Below are positions 1 through 8,201 of a stretch of DNA of 64,000 nt, in pieces (position 1 is the stretch's first letter; the number at the start of each line of letters is the position of its first letter). The translations under genes and the position numbers were made by a program. The stretch is taken from contig CP027241.1 of the NCBI GenBank assembly GCA_002999035.1, forward strand, positions 2,866,195 through 2,930,194. Direction: 5' to 3'. The DNA is from Lachnospiraceae bacterium oral taxon 500. Its GTDB lineage: Bacteria > Bacillota > Clostridia > Lachnospirales > Vallitaleaceae. Below the pieces are notes generated by a model that saw only the letters and a list, made by a program, of their open reading frames with translations, searched no databases and had not been told where the DNA came from.

Positions 1-54
1 ATTCGCTTTCTGTGAATGACAAGTGGCTTGTCTGAACTATAGATTTACCTTATT

Positions 55-150
55 TACTCAACTTTCCCCTGATCGAAGTGCTTCGCACTTCTGCCCGGGT
101 GGGCGGTCTGCCTAAAAAAGACTGTTCTGACTAACATGGGAAAGTTGAAT
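55..150. repeat. MITE-like inverted-repeat element, short copy
   Basis: A short element lies downstream of the purine nucleoside phosphorylase gene. Its ends are inverted repeats: TCAACTTTCCC at 58-68 and GGGAAAGTTGA at 138-148. Inside is a palindromic stretch (AAGTGCTTCGCACTT, 77-91) and a GC-rich segment. Read on the minus strand it matches both ends of the longer element at 44055-44253 almost base for base, with the middle of that element missing. No ORF fits inside, so this looks like a non-autonomous element. Confidence 0.75.
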
Positions 151-159
151 TATTTATTT

Positions 160-987
160 TCACAGATTGTGCACAATAGAAAGCATCAATTTTTGAAACT
201 TTCCGGCCGAAAGCTGCGCTGTTTCATCCACTTCCTCGGTGGTCAAGGGAACTCCCAGCACACCGGCTGCCATGTTGCTGATCAGCGACAGCCCCAGCAC
301 CTTCATACCGCAGTGAGCCGCTGTCAAAGCTTCCGTCACCGTTGACATACCCACCGCATCGGCACCCAAAATCCGATATGCCTTAATCTCCGCCGGCGTT
401 TCAAACTGCGGGCCGGGTGCGTAAACATAAACACCCTCGCGCAAAGCAACCCCACATTCCTTCGCCGCCTGCCGGGCTACCTCCTGCAAGGCCTTGGTAT
501 ACATATCACTGACATCAAAGAAGCGCGGCCCCAACTCTTTCACATTCGGTCCGCGCAAGGGGCTCGCACCCATCAGCTTGATATGATCGCGAATCAGCAT
601 AATATCGCCGGCACAAAAATCTTCATTAATTCCGCCGGCGGCATTGGTCAAAATAATTGTTTCCACACCCAGCAGCTTAAAGACCCGCACCGGAATAACC
701 AATTGCTCAAAATCATAGCCCTCATAATAGTGGAAACGGCCGGACATACAAACCACTTCCCGCCCAGCTAATTTGCCGAATATCAATTTTCCGGCATGGG
801 ACTCAACCGTAGACAACAGGAAGTTCGGGATATCCTGATAGTCAATCACCACCTGCTCCTCAATTAAATCGGATAAGTCGCCCAGGCAGCTTCCCAATAC
901 AATCGCAACTTTAGGGCGAATCGTCACCTTCGAGCGTAAAAAATCAGCACTCTTCTGAAAAAACTCGACCGTATAAGTTTGTTTCAC
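160..987 (-). CDS. punA: purine nucleoside phosphorylase (trimeric PNP family)
   Basis: This 275-residue protein has the length and motifs of trimeric PNPs, which split purine nucleosides with phosphate into base and (deoxy)ribose-1-phosphate in the cytosol. Visible motifs are the phosphate loop LGSCLG (31-36; the family usually has G in place of C), His64, the RFHYYEG segment (84-90), the base-binding stretch YAPGPQFETPAE (189-200), MSTV (214-217) and SLISN (234-238). Asn238 fits a preference for 6-oxopurines such as inosine-type nucleosides. The start is a GTG preceded by AAAGGAG. Its 5' end overlaps the upstream uridine-phosphorylase-like gene by 44 bases, so the two are probably translationally coupled. 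The exact substrate, including 5'-deoxy or methylthio nucleosides, cannot be read from the sequence. Confidence 0.93.
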   Translation of the reverse strand: MKQTYTVEFFQKSADFLRSKVTIRPKVAIVLGSCLGDLSDLIEEQVVIDYQDIPNFLLSTVESHAGKLIFGKLAGREVVCMSGRFHYYEGYDFEQLVIPVRVFKLLGVETIILTNAAGGINEDFCAGDIMLIRDHIKLMGASPLRGPNVKELGPRFFDVSDMYTKALQEVARQAAKECGVALREGVYVYAPGPQFETPAEIKAYRILGADAVGMSTVTEALTAAHCGMKVLGLSLISNMAAGVLGVPLTTEEVDETAQLSAGKFQKLMLSIVHNL

Positions 988-1786
988 GCCTTACTCCTTT
1001 CTTTTCCTCATTTATCAGACTGCGGACAGCGCCGATCACCGTCCGGATGGAAGCTGCCATATCACGGCTGACTTCCACCGGCAATCCCGCCTTTTCCCTC
1101 TCTTTATTCCAAATAACATTCAGCACCGCACCACTGCGCATACCCAATACCTGAGCGGTCACAAACACCGCCGCGCACTCCATTTCGCTGGCAAGCGCCC
1201 CGGAGCGGAGCCATGACTCATATTTGGCATTCAGTTCGATATGCACCGGCATTCGGTCGGGGCTATGCTGGCCGTACAAAGAATCCTTGCTTTGCACAAC
1301 TCCCAGCCAAGTACTGCCTGACTCCCCAAGCGAGGCCTGACGAAGTGCCGCCGTCACCTCAAAATCCGGGACTGCCGGAAATTCCGGGTATACATATTGA
1401 CCGGTCGTTCCTTCCTGCCGAATCGCTCCGGTCGGAATGATTCGGTCGCCGCTTTTAACCGACAGCTGCATTCCGCCGCAGGTACCAATCCGGATAACCG
1501 TATGCACCCCGATCATATTTAATTCCTCAACACAAATCGCCGTTGACGGGCCGCCCATACCGGTAGAAATAACCAATATTTTCTCACCGTCAATCTCACC
1601 GGTGTAACTGGTATATTCCCGTTTCGCCGCCAGCGGTTTGGGATTTTGCAAATAACCGGCAATCAACTCAACCCGATCCGGATCGCCCGGCAAGATGGCA
1701 TAGCGGGCGCCGATGTCCTCGCCGATACCAATACTGGAACTGCCGGCAAATGATATTTTTCCGTTTGTTTCCAATTCCTTTTTCAT
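944..1786 (-). CDS. nucleoside phosphorylase, uridine phosphorylase-like
   Basis: A 280-residue member of the PNP/UDP hexameric phosphorylase superfamily. It shows the N-terminal phosphate motif LPGDPDR (32-38), the STGMGGPS loop, RIGTCGGM, and the ribose-binding EMEC segment. Family members phosphorolyse uridine or related nucleosides to the base and ribose-1-phosphate. It sits between the MtnA-like isomerase gene upstream and the PNP gene downstream, overlapping the latter by 44 bases in another frame. Such a long overlap suggests coupling. The ATG at 1786 has GAGG upstream. The C-terminal 20 residues extend past the usual end and are exactly the overlapped part. Specificity for uridine is an inference from family resemblance. 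Confidence 0.85.
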   Translation of the reverse strand: MKKELETNGKISFAGSSSIGIGEDIGARYAILPGDPDRVELIAGYLQNPKPLAAKREYTSYTGEIDGEKILVISTGMGGPSTAICVEELNMIGVHTVIRIGTCGGMQLSVKSGDRIIPTGAIRQEGTTGQYVYPEFPAVPDFEVTAALRQASLGESGSTWLGVVQSKDSLYGQHSPDRMPVHIELNAKYESWLRSGALASEMECAAVFVTAQVLGMRSGAVLNVIWNKEREKAGLPVEVSRDMAASIRTVIGAVRSLINEEKKGVRRETNLYGRVFSEEC

Positions 1787-1936
1787 GGCTCAATTTTCCT
1801 CTGTCAAGCTCCGCTTTTCGCACGGAGGCGCACCCGTTCTCCTCTTTTTCAAGAATCCCGCCGCGCCGCTTCATACTTTTTGCCAAGCCACTGGCAAGTA
1901 CCGATTGCTCCCCTTTTCCGGGATATCAATCTTATT

Positions 1937-2992
1937 TTACGGCGTAGTGTCAATCGCTTTTTCCTTAAAATAAGATGCCAAATCATAAGGTGAAAAGATT
2001 CCTTTTTGCGTTACCACACCGTTGCACAGCTTCGGCGGGACAATATCAAAAGCCGGATAATAAGCTTTTACTCCCTGTTCAACTACGCGCACACCCATCC
2101 AGTCTGTCACCTGCGAGTGATCGCGTTCTTCAATCGTTACGGTGTCAATCGTCGGATGGCTCTGATTGGGCGAGCCGGTTACAAAATACGGTACGCCCCA
2201 GTATTGTGCGGCTAACGCTACCTGAAAGGTTCCGACCTTATTGACGACATAGCCGTCCATCGTAATCACATCCGCAGCCGATGTAAAGATATCAACCTTT
2301 TCCCGGTTAATAATATAACCCGGCATATTGTCGGTAATGACATGGACGTCAAATCCCATATCGGCAATAACACTAGCCGTCAGGCGTGCTCCCTGCAAAT
2401 ACGGCCGGGTTTCCGGGCAAATAAAGCGCGGCGTTTTGCCGACTCGCCGGCACTCATTCAACATTGTACCAATAATCGTTTCGGCAAAGCACATCGTCAT
2501 AACTGTTCCGTTTTGCGGAATTTGCGTTACCAAATGGCGGGCAACGTCAACATAGACGGAATAACGCTTTTGCAGTTCATTATAGGCAAAGTCAAACATA
2601 GCCTTTTCAGCGCTTTTGCCTTCTTCTAACGCCTGCTTGGCCAGTTCCAGACTGGCGCTGGTGATCGCCGCCATTTTGGCCGCCGTCGTCGGTCTGGCAT
2701 GCGAAAGGACATAGGCCGCTTTTTCTAAATATTCAATCTGTGCCGCTTCCGGCAAATCTTTACATTCATAGCCGGCCAGCGCCATGCCCATTGCCGCCGC
2801 CGTGTACGGCCCGCCGCTTTGCGTCACCATATCGGCAATCGCCTGTGCGACTTCGGTGTAGGTTTTGCAGGTTACAAACTTTTTTTGATAGGGATACACC
2901 CGACGGTCTAAGATTTTAACCGCGCCGTCTTCATACCAGGCGACATTTTCATAGCGCAGCAGCGTACCCATGCCTTTGTCTTGTCTGTCCAT
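1937..2992 (-). CDS. MtnA-like sugar-1-phosphate isomerase (eIF-2B alpha-like fold)
   Basis: At 351 residues this matches methylthioribose-1-phosphate isomerase and its relatives (aldose-1-phosphate to ketose-1-phosphate isomerases). The two catalytic residues are present: Cys168 in TMCFAET and Asp241 in AADVITMDG, followed by NKVGT (251-255). The substrate-loop segment ETRPYLQGARLTA (194-206) is also conserved. It is the first gene after the DeoR regulator, with the two phosphorylases downstream, so it could take the sugar-1-phosphate they release. Related enzymes act on 5-methylthioribose-1-P, 5-deoxyribose-1-P or ribose-1,5-bisphosphate. Sequence alone does not decide which, so I leave the symbol blank. 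The ribosome site is AAAGG before ATG 2992. Confidence 0.82.
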   Translation of the reverse strand: MDRQDKGMGTLLRYENVAWYEDGAVKILDRRVYPYQKKFVTCKTYTEVAQAIADMVTQSGGPYTAAAMGMALAGYECKDLPEAAQIEYLEKAAYVLSHARPTTAAKMAAITSASLELAKQALEEGKSAEKAMFDFAYNELQKRYSVYVDVARHLVTQIPQNGTVMTMCFAETIIGTMLNECRRVGKTPRFICPETRPYLQGARLTASVIADMGFDVHVITDNMPGYIINREKVDIFTSAADVITMDGYVVNKVGTFQVALAAQYWGVPYFVTGSPNQSHPTIDTVTIEERDHSQVTDWMGVRVVEQGVKAYYPAFDIVPPKLCNGVVTQKGIFSPYDLASYFKEKAIDTTP

Positions 2993-3012
2993 TTTTTCAC
3001 ACCTTTCCTTTG

Positions 3013-3822
3013 TTATTCCTCATATTCAAGCGGTTCCACCGGATTCTCCGGATATACGACATTCTCCGGATAGTAGACCTTAATATTTTTTTCGTTTAAA
3101 AACTCCATCCATCTGGCCGATAAAGGCTGATCGGTGATCACCGCATTAAAATTAGCAAAATCTGTGATTTTATACAATGCAGTATTGCCGAACTTCGTAT
3201 GATCCGCTATCAAATAACGTTTGTAACAATTTTGCACCGCCGCCGCCCGCACCTCAGCAATCTGCTCATTGGAATCCATAATCCCATAGCGCATCGAAAT
3301 ACTGCGGCAGGAAATAAAACCTTTGCGGGCATAAAAACCGTTCATGTTTTCAATCGCGGTCTTACCGCCGAAACACATATTAACGGTATCTAAAGTCCCG
3401 CCCAATGAAATAATGCGGATATTGCGATAATTAGAAAGAAAGCTGATAATCAGAAGCGACGGTGTAATCACCGTCACCGGCAGCCGGGTGATTCGTCTGG
3501 CAATCTCCAGGGATGTGGTTGAGCCGTCCAAAAAGATGGTGTCGTCCGGCTGGATAAAGCCGGCGCTGAGAATCGCAATCTGCTCCTTATTCGGCAGCAA
3601 AATTGCCTTGCGCACCTGTACGCTGACATCGCTTTCGGTCGATCCCTCCAGATAAGCCCCGCCATAGGTCCGCTTCAAAATACCGTTTTCCTCCAAAATT
3701 TTAAAATCACGCCGAATCGTTTCACCGCTGACTTTCAGCTTTTGGCTCAATTCATCGACCGATACAAACTTTTTCAGTGTCAGCTGATGCGTAATATAAT
3801 CAAGACGATTGATCGGTGCCAT
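3013..3822 (-). CDS. DeoR-family transcriptional regulator
   Basis: A 269-residue repressor-type protein. Residues 1-57 form the DeoR winged helix-turn-helix (SVDELSQKLKVSGETIRRD followed by LEENGILKRTYGGA). The rest is the DeoR effector domain related to sugar-phosphate isomerases (LDGSTTSLEIARR, SLGGTLD). These regulators normally sense phosphorylated sugars. Here the likely inducer would be a product of the flanking phosphorylases, which is an inference. It is the first gene of the leftward operon, 20 bases before the MtnA-like gene, and is divergent from the rightward phosphorylase/deaminase pair. The ATG at 3822 has GGGGG upstream. Confidence 0.9.
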   Translation of the reverse strand: MAPINRLDYITHQLTLKKFVSVDELSQKLKVSGETIRRDFKILEENGILKRTYGGAYLEGSTESDVSVQVRKAILLPNKEQIAILSAGFIQPDDTIFLDGSTTSLEIARRITRLPVTVITPSLLIISFLSNYRNIRIISLGGTLDTVNMCFGGKTAIENMNGFYARKGFISCRSISMRYGIMDSNEQIAEVRAAAVQNCYKRYLIADHTKFGNTALYKITDFANFNAVITDQPLSARWMEFLNEKNIKVYYPENVVYPENPVEPLEYEE

Positions 3823-3850
3823 AGAGTCCCCCGGTAAATGTTGAATCTTG

Positions 3851-3901
3851 TTGAATGCAAATCATTACATTCAATATATCTCAAATTTTTATTGATTTCA
3901 A
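3851..3901 (-). promoter_or_regulatory. promoter of the DeoR operon with overlapping inverted repeat
   Basis: On the minus strand, -35 TTGAAA (3896-3901) and -10 TATATT (3873-3878) are 17 bases apart. A perfect inverted repeat, TTGAATG (3851-3857) and CATTCAA (3868-3874), overlaps the -10 and the likely start site, and a further TTGAATC lies at 3841. This placement fits an autorepressor operator for the DeoR protein. The binding itself is inferred. Confidence 0.65.
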
Positions 3902-3982
3902 TTGACGGAAATGACAAGTTTTTCTCTGTATTTTCGTCATTTTTATAAAACTATCCAAAAATCGTGTTTTTGTTCTAAACAA

Positions 3983-4035
3983 TTGTGGCTCTTGCCACAA
4001 GAAATGTTGACAAAAACAAGAGCCGATACTATACT
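3983..4035 (+). promoter_or_regulatory. promoter of the rightward salvage genes with upstream palindrome
   Basis: -35 TTGACA (4007-4012) and -10 TATACT (4030-4035) with a 17-base spacer make a near-consensus sigma-A promoter. Just upstream is a perfect palindrome, TTGTGGC-TCTT-GCCACAA (3983-4000). A second inverted pair, GGCTCTTG (3987-3994) and CAAGAGCC (4017-4024), brackets the -35. Either could be an operator. They differ from the repeat at the DeoR promoter, so a second regulator is possible. Confidence 0.75.
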
Positions 4036-4129
4036 ATAAATAATCTGCGACTGCGTTTTTGCCGGTACAAGGCGATACTCAGCTTTGCTTACAAATCTGT
4101 CAACCGCCCAAAATATAAGGAGGTATTTT

Positions 4130-4870
4130 ATGGCTGAAGAAAAAATGTTATATCCATGCATCCATGTCGGTGACGGCGAGATTGCTCCGCGCGTTCTGGT
4201 CTGCGGCGACCCGGCACGTGCCGAATGGATTGGTTCCTTACTGGAAAACAGCCGGTGCCTGGCTAAAAACCGCGAGTATTGGACCTATTCGGGAACACAT
4301 AAAGGCGTTCCGGTAACCGTTACTTCCCATGGCGTGGGCGAAGGCGGCGCAGTTATTGCCTTTGAAAGCCTATGGCGGGCCGGCGCCAAAGCCATTATCC
4401 GTGTCGGAACCTGCGGCGGAATGCAGCCAAACATCGGAACAGCCAGTTTAGTGGTTGCCACTGCCGCCTGTCGCGAGGACGGCGTCACCGATAAGATGAT
4501 TCCGCCTTCTTATCCCGCCGTGGCTGACGGTGAAGTTGTTGCCGCTTTGCTGACCGCCGCCGCTGAACATCAAACCCCCGTCCACAAGGGCATTGTCTTA
4601 ACCGGTGCCCTGTTTTATCCGGGGCTTTTGGAATCGACGGTTAAGCTTTATGCCAAAGCCGGCGTGAGCGCATTTGAAAATGAAGTCGCCGGTCTGCTGG
4701 TCGTCGCTTCTCTGCACGGAGTGAAGGCCGGCGCCATCCTAACCGTTGACGCTCCAGCCTTTGAGCTGGTCGGTGTAGAAGGCTATCAGCCGGATGAAGC
4801 TGCTTTAAAACAGGCACAGACCAAACAGATTGAAATTGCGCTGGATGCTATTATTAACATAGAGATTTAA
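4130..4870 (+). CDS. PNP/UDP-family nucleoside phosphorylase
   Basis: A 246-residue phosphorylase of the same superfamily as the 944-1786 product, but a distinct paralogue. It has VCGDPARAEWI near the N-terminus, TSHGVGEGG, RVGTCGGMQ and FENEVAGL, the last at the position of the ribose-binding Met/Glu segment. I start it at ATG 4130 because AAGGAGG (4117-4123) sits six bases upstream. An in-frame ATG at 4085 lies in the leader and has no ribosome site. It is followed after 31 bases by the deaminase gene, so the two form an operon. The substrate is probably a purine or uridine-type nucleoside. A nucleosidase role is less likely, but I cannot exclude it. Confidence 0.85.
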   Translation: MAEEKMLYPCIHVGDGEIAPRVLVCGDPARAEWIGSLLENSRCLAKNREYWTYSGTHKGVPVTVTSHGVGEGGAVIAFESLWRAGAKAIIRVGTCGGMQPNIGTASLVVATAACREDGVTDKMIPPSYPAVADGEVVAALLTAAAEHQTPVHKGIVLTGALFYPGLLESTVKLYAKAGVSAFENEVAGLLVVASLHGVKAGAILTVDAPAFELVGVEGYQPDEAALKQAQTKQIEIALDAIINIEI

Positions 4871-4901
4871 ATTTAAAGATTTTCTCAGAAAGGAGCAGGA
4901 T

Positions 4902-6215
4902 ATGCTATTTAAAAATATTACCGTCATTGACAAAAATTATCAGGCGGTGGCGCATCAAAATATTTTAGTTGAAGGCAATAAAATTGTTTCGATCGGCAGC
5001 GAAATGCCGCAGGGTGAGGTCGGTGAGGTTTACGATGGCACCGGCAAAATTGCCGCTCCCAGTCTATTTAATCTGCACTGCCATGTGCCGATGACTCTGC
5101 TGCGCGGTTATGGCGAAGGTCTGCCTCTGCAAAACTGGCTGTTTGACAAAATGTTCCCCTTTGAGGCACTTTTATCGGAAGAAGATATTTATTGGGGCTC
5201 GCTCCTTGGAATTGCCGAAATGCTGCGCAGCGGCATCTGCTCGTTCAGTGATATGTATTTCCACATGCCGTCAGTCGCCCGGGCCGTACATGAAAGCGGA
5301 ATTAAGGCCAATCTGGCACATGGCAGCGCCAGCGGCGGCAAAGCGGATTGCTCTTTTAAAGAAGCGTCCAGCTATAACGGCACCTTAAAGTTACTGGATT
5401 ATGTAAAGCCGCTGGGGCATGACCGGATCATCGTTGACGCTTCCATCCACGCCGAATACACCTCCGGTCCGATTCTTTGCCGGGAAGTAGCGGATTTTGC
5501 CAAAGAACATCAGCTCCGAATGCAGGTACATGTCTCCGAAACAAAAAAAGAACATGAGGACTGTAAGCGGAACCGCGGCATGACGCCGACGGCCTGGTTT
5601 TCCGAACTGGGAGTTTTTGATGTTCCGGCTGTCGCCGCTCACTGCGTCTGGGTCGATGAGAATGATATTGCGCTTTTGGCTAAGCATAATGTCACCGTAT
5701 CGTACAATCCCTCCAGCAATTTAAAACTGGGCAGCGGAATCGCACCGCTGCGGGCACTGCGTCAGGCCGGCATCCGGACAGTATTCGGGACTGACGGCGC
5801 TGCCAGCAATAATAATCTGAATATGCTGGAAGAGATTCATTTGGGGGCGATGGTGCAAAAAGGCGCGCAGCAAGATCCCTTATTTTTAAGCACCGCCGAT
5901 GTTCTGACCATGGCCTGCCGCAACGGCGCTCTGGCGCAGGGGCGGGAAGATTGCGGTGCCCTGAAACCGGGCAATCGGGCAGATATTCTCATCTTTGACA
6001 CCAACCGGGCCCATATGCAGCCGGTGATTGAACCGCTTTCCAACCTTCTCTACTCCGCCCAAAGCGATGATATCGTGCTGAATATGGTAGATGGTAAGGT
6101 ACTGTACCGGGACGGCGCTTATCTGACGATTGATATCGAAAAGGTGCTGGCTAATACCAAGCGGATTGTCAATGAGAAATTGACGCAGCTGGAAGGGAAA
6201 AAAGTTTTTGAATAA
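4902..6215 (+). CDS. amidohydrolase, adenosine/MTA/SAH deaminase type
   Basis: A 437-residue metal-dependent hydrolase of the SsnA/MtaD/DadD group, which deaminates adenine nucleosides such as 5'-methylthioadenosine, S-adenosylhomocysteine or 5'-deoxyadenosine to the inosine form. Metal ligands are visible: HxH at His59/His61 (NLHCHVP), His in VHVSETKKE, His in AAHCVWV and Asp in FGTDGAASNNNLNM. The N-terminal beta domain and the C-terminal GALKPGNRADILIFD closure are intact. Paired with 6-oxopurine-type phosphorylases nearby, it suggests a deaminate-first salvage route. Guanine or chlorohydrolase-type activities are alternatives within the family. An AAAGGAG ribosome site precedes the ATG. 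Confidence 0.85.
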   Translation: MLFKNITVIDKNYQAVAHQNILVEGNKIVSIGSEMPQGEVGEVYDGTGKIAAPSLFNLHCHVPMTLLRGYGEGLPLQNWLFDKMFPFEALLSEEDIYWGSLLGIAEMLRSGICSFSDMYFHMPSVARAVHESGIKANLAHGSASGGKADCSFKEASSYNGTLKLLDYVKPLGHDRIIVDASIHAEYTSGPILCREVADFAKEHQLRMQVHVSETKKEHEDCKRNRGMTPTAWFSELGVFDVPAVAAHCVWVDENDIALLAKHNVTVSYNPSSNLKLGSGIAPLRALRQAGIRTVFGTDGAASNNNLNMLEEIHLGAMVQKGAQQDPLFLSTADVLTMACRNGALAQGREDCGALKPGNRADILIFDTNRAHMQPVIEPLSNLLYSAQSDDIVLNMVDGKVLYRDGAYLTIDIEKVLANTKRIVNEKLTQLEGKKVFE

Positions 6216-6246
6216 AATATCGAAATAGAATATTAAAAAATCCATC

Positions 6247-6288
6247 ATTCCCGCTTTCCCAAAGACTTTCGGAAGGCGGGAATTTTTT
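6247..6288 (+). terminator. intrinsic terminator after the deaminase gene
   Basis: The arms ATTCCCGCTTTCC (6247-6259) and GGAAGGCGGGAAT (6271-6283) pair over 13 positions with one G-U pair. A run of T follows directly. It ends the rightward salvage operon and lies just before the PadR promoter. Confidence 0.9.
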
Positions 6289-6301
6289 GCAAAAAAATTA
6301 C

Positions 6302-6342
6302 TTGACCTGATAGAGTAATTATGTTATACTTCATTTACTCTA
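6302..6342 (+). promoter_or_regulatory. PadR operon promoter with 8-bp inverted repeat around the -10
   Basis: -35 TTGACC (6302-6307) and -10 TATACT (6325-6330) are 17 bases apart. A perfect inverted repeat, TAGAGTAA (6311-6318) and TTACTCTA (6335-6342), brackets the -10. PadR proteins usually repress their own operons through palindromes of this kind, so this is the likely operator. Repression is inferred. Confidence 0.8.
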
Positions 6343-6372
6343 ACAGATATAGTAGTCAAAGGAGGTGAAGCG

Positions 6373-6708
6373 ATGATTTCAAGCGATATCATGCGTGGAT
6401 ACCATGATATTATTATTTGCTTATTGCTTTCGGCCGGCGATAATTACGGCTATATGATTTCAGATTTAATCAAAAAAAAATCAAAAGAGAAATACCAAAT
6501 CAAAGAAGCCACTTTATACGCCGCTTTAAACCGGCTGGAAAAAAACGGCTATATCCTCTCTTACGAGGGAACGGAAACCTTTGGCCGGCCCCGGACGTAT
6601 TACCGTTTATCGACTCTCGGCAAACAGTTTTTAACAGAAAAATCATCCGAATGGAAAGACACGAAAGATATTATCAATGAGTTTTTTAAGGAGACAGACT
6701 ATGAATAA
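6373..6708 (+). CDS. PadR-family transcriptional regulator
   Basis: A 111-residue protein with the compact PadR winged helix. Helix 1 (IMRGYHDIIICLLLSAGDNYGYMI) and the recognition-helix/wing stretch (IKEATLYAALNRLEKNGYI, then GRPRTYYRLSTLGKQFL) are typical. PadR proteins sense small compounds or membrane stress and commonly control a neighbouring membrane protein. The downstream gene overlaps its stop codon by 8 bases and encodes such a protein. An AAAGGAGGTG ribosome site precedes ATG 6373. Confidence 0.92.
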   Translation: MISSDIMRGYHDIIICLLLSAGDNYGYMISDLIKKKSKEKYQIKEATLYAALNRLEKNGYILSYEGTETFGRPRTYYRLSTLGKQFLTEKSSEWKDTKDIINEFFKETDYE

Positions 6709-7474
6709 GATTGTAAATTACGTCAATAACTTATTTTTCGGGCTACCGAAAACCGAAGAGAACGCCCGGTTAAAGGATCAGCTGCTGGACAGCATGCAAA
6801 GTAAATATCAGGAATATCTCAATCAGGGACTGGCCGAAGATGTGGCCTTTGGCAAGGTAGCCGCTGAGTTCGGCCAAATGGAAGAACTGATGCCGGATTA
6901 TGTACCGGCTGAGACTGCTGCCGGGCAGCCTGCCAAAGAACCCTCGCCGCGCTTACAGGCTTATATGAACGAATTTCAAGCCTATCAGAAAAAGTTCAGC
7001 CTAATGATTGGCCTCGGTATTTTCTTTTGCGCCTTGGGAATATTTGGTACCAGCTTTTTTGCGGATATCGCCCATAATCCGGAGCTCGCCTCTTTCTTCT
7101 TCTTTATACCGGTTTGTATCGGCGTTGCCCTGTTTATTGTCAGCGGCGTGAAATACAGTAATTTAAAACAAATGATTTTGTCTCTCAGCCGGCAGGAAAA
7201 TTATCAGGCCTACTTTGACTACTTTAAAGATTCCACTCGCCTGTTACACGAAAAACGCCAATCTTACACCGAAGTCGGCGGTTTTTCAGCCATGCACTCG
7301 GAGCGTTCTTCCGGCGATGACATGATTGGACGGATTGCCATCTCAATTATGCTGCTGGCCTTAATCGCTTTTCTGATTTTGGGCTTTCTATTTAATCTCT
7401 GGCATCCGGGCTGGCTCGTCTTTCCGGTCGGCGGCATTTTCTGCGCAATTCTTTTTATCTTGTTTAATAAATAA
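6701..7474 (+). CDS. membrane protein with N-terminal permease-prefix (HAAS-like) domain
   Basis: The 257-residue protein begins with a cytosolic helical domain (about 1-65, with DQLLDSMQSKYQEYLNQG and FGKVAAEFGQMEELMPDY). This resembles the permease-prefix/DUF1700-type domain that commonly travels with PadR regulators. Four hydrophobic helices follow in two pairs, around residues 102-122, 132-152, 210-232 and 236-256. I chose ATG 6701 over an upstream TTG-type start because AAGGAG (6688-6693) is seven bases upstream. It overlaps padR by 8 bases, so it is co-translated. Its biochemical role is unknown. Family context suggests it tunes the PadR response or stress at the membrane. Confidence 0.75.
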   Translation: MNKIVNYVNNLFFGLPKTEENARLKDQLLDSMQSKYQEYLNQGLAEDVAFGKVAAEFGQMEELMPDYVPAETAAGQPAKEPSPRLQAYMNEFQAYQKKFSLMIGLGIFFCALGIFGTSFFADIAHNPELASFFFFIPVCIGVALFIVSGVKYSNLKQMILSLSRQENYQAYFDYFKDSTRLLHEKRQSYTEVGGFSAMHSERSSGDDMIGRIAISIMLLALIAFLILGFLFNLWHPGWLVFPVGGIFCAILFILFNK

Positions 7475-7481
7475 CTCAACG

Positions 7482-7507
7482 GCGGGAATCTATTTGCGGA
7501 TTCCCGC
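7482..7507. terminator. hairpin between convergent genes
   Basis: GCGGGAATC (7482-7490) and GATTCCCGC (7499-7507) form a perfect 9-bp stem between the convergent 7474 and 7490 gene ends; it overlaps the last codons of the minus-strand gene. No strong T-run follows on either strand, so termination is plausible but weakly supported. Confidence 0.5.
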
Positions 7508-8143
7508 TTCGTCATTCATGACCGAAACAACTTTTTTCCACATCTGCTTTTCTTCTTCCGTCCACGGCTCATGCTGATTTTGATAGTCGTTTTTCCGCTT
7601 GATTTCCGCTAACACCTCTACCATGTGTCGGTATTTCTTTTGATTGATCCGGATCAACTTCTCCGCCAGCGCCGGTTTCCATCGGCACTTGACCAGCAAT
7701 AGCGCCGTATGAGCGGCACACAGCAGCCCGCCCTGCTCGTATTTGGCGGCAAAAGCTTCATCCGCCAGACCCTCGGCCATGACCGCAACATAGCTTGTTT
7801 CACCGGTTCGGGCATTGTCACAAAAAAGGCAGTCCGTCCGTCCGGAATAGGCCTGTAGTTTTTTGGGCTTACCGGCTGCAATTTCAGCAGAAAGCTGCTC
7901 CAAAAAATCAGTATACAGAATGGCATGCGCCAGCGGGTCGCCCATTTCCCGCAGCTGATGGGCATGAAAATTGCAAAAGCCATGCGCTGCGGCCATCTTT
8001 TGACGCAAGCCCCGATCATTGACACTGTCAAACAAAAAGCGATCCATTGCCTGCTGCGTCCGCTTTTCAATCAACGCGCAAACCGGACACCGGTCCTCTT
8101 CCATCAAGTCATATAATTCATGCCAAATAAAATCCTTAGCCAA
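7490..8143 (-). CDS. Cys-rich DUF6062-type protein
   Basis: A 217-residue soluble protein of a conserved clostridial family that I take to be DUF6062. It has paired metal-type motifs: CPVC (20-23) and CLFC (about 106-109), plus HGFCNFH and LLCAAH, which supply further Cys and His. The spacing suggests a zinc or Fe-S site and redox or nucleic-acid-linked function, but no activity is established that I know of. The start is TTG 8143, preceded by AGGAAAGGCGG; an in-frame stop lies a few codons upstream, and no ATG suits. It is convergent with the PadR operon and stands alone. Confidence 0.7.
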   Translation of the reverse strand: MAKDFIWHELYDLMEEDRCPVCALIEKRTQQAMDRFLFDSVNDRGLRQKMAAAHGFCNFHAHQLREMGDPLAHAILYTDFLEQLSAEIAAGKPKKLQAYSGRTDCLFCDNARTGETSYVAVMAEGLADEAFAAKYEQGGLLCAAHTALLLVKCRWKPALAEKLIRINQKKYRHMVEVLAEIKRKNDYQNQHEPWTEEEKQMWKKVVSVMNDEAGIRK

Positions 8144-8201
8144 TGGTTTTACCGCCTTTCCTACATATATTCAAATAAGCTCTCTGCGAATAAATTCAGA
8201 T

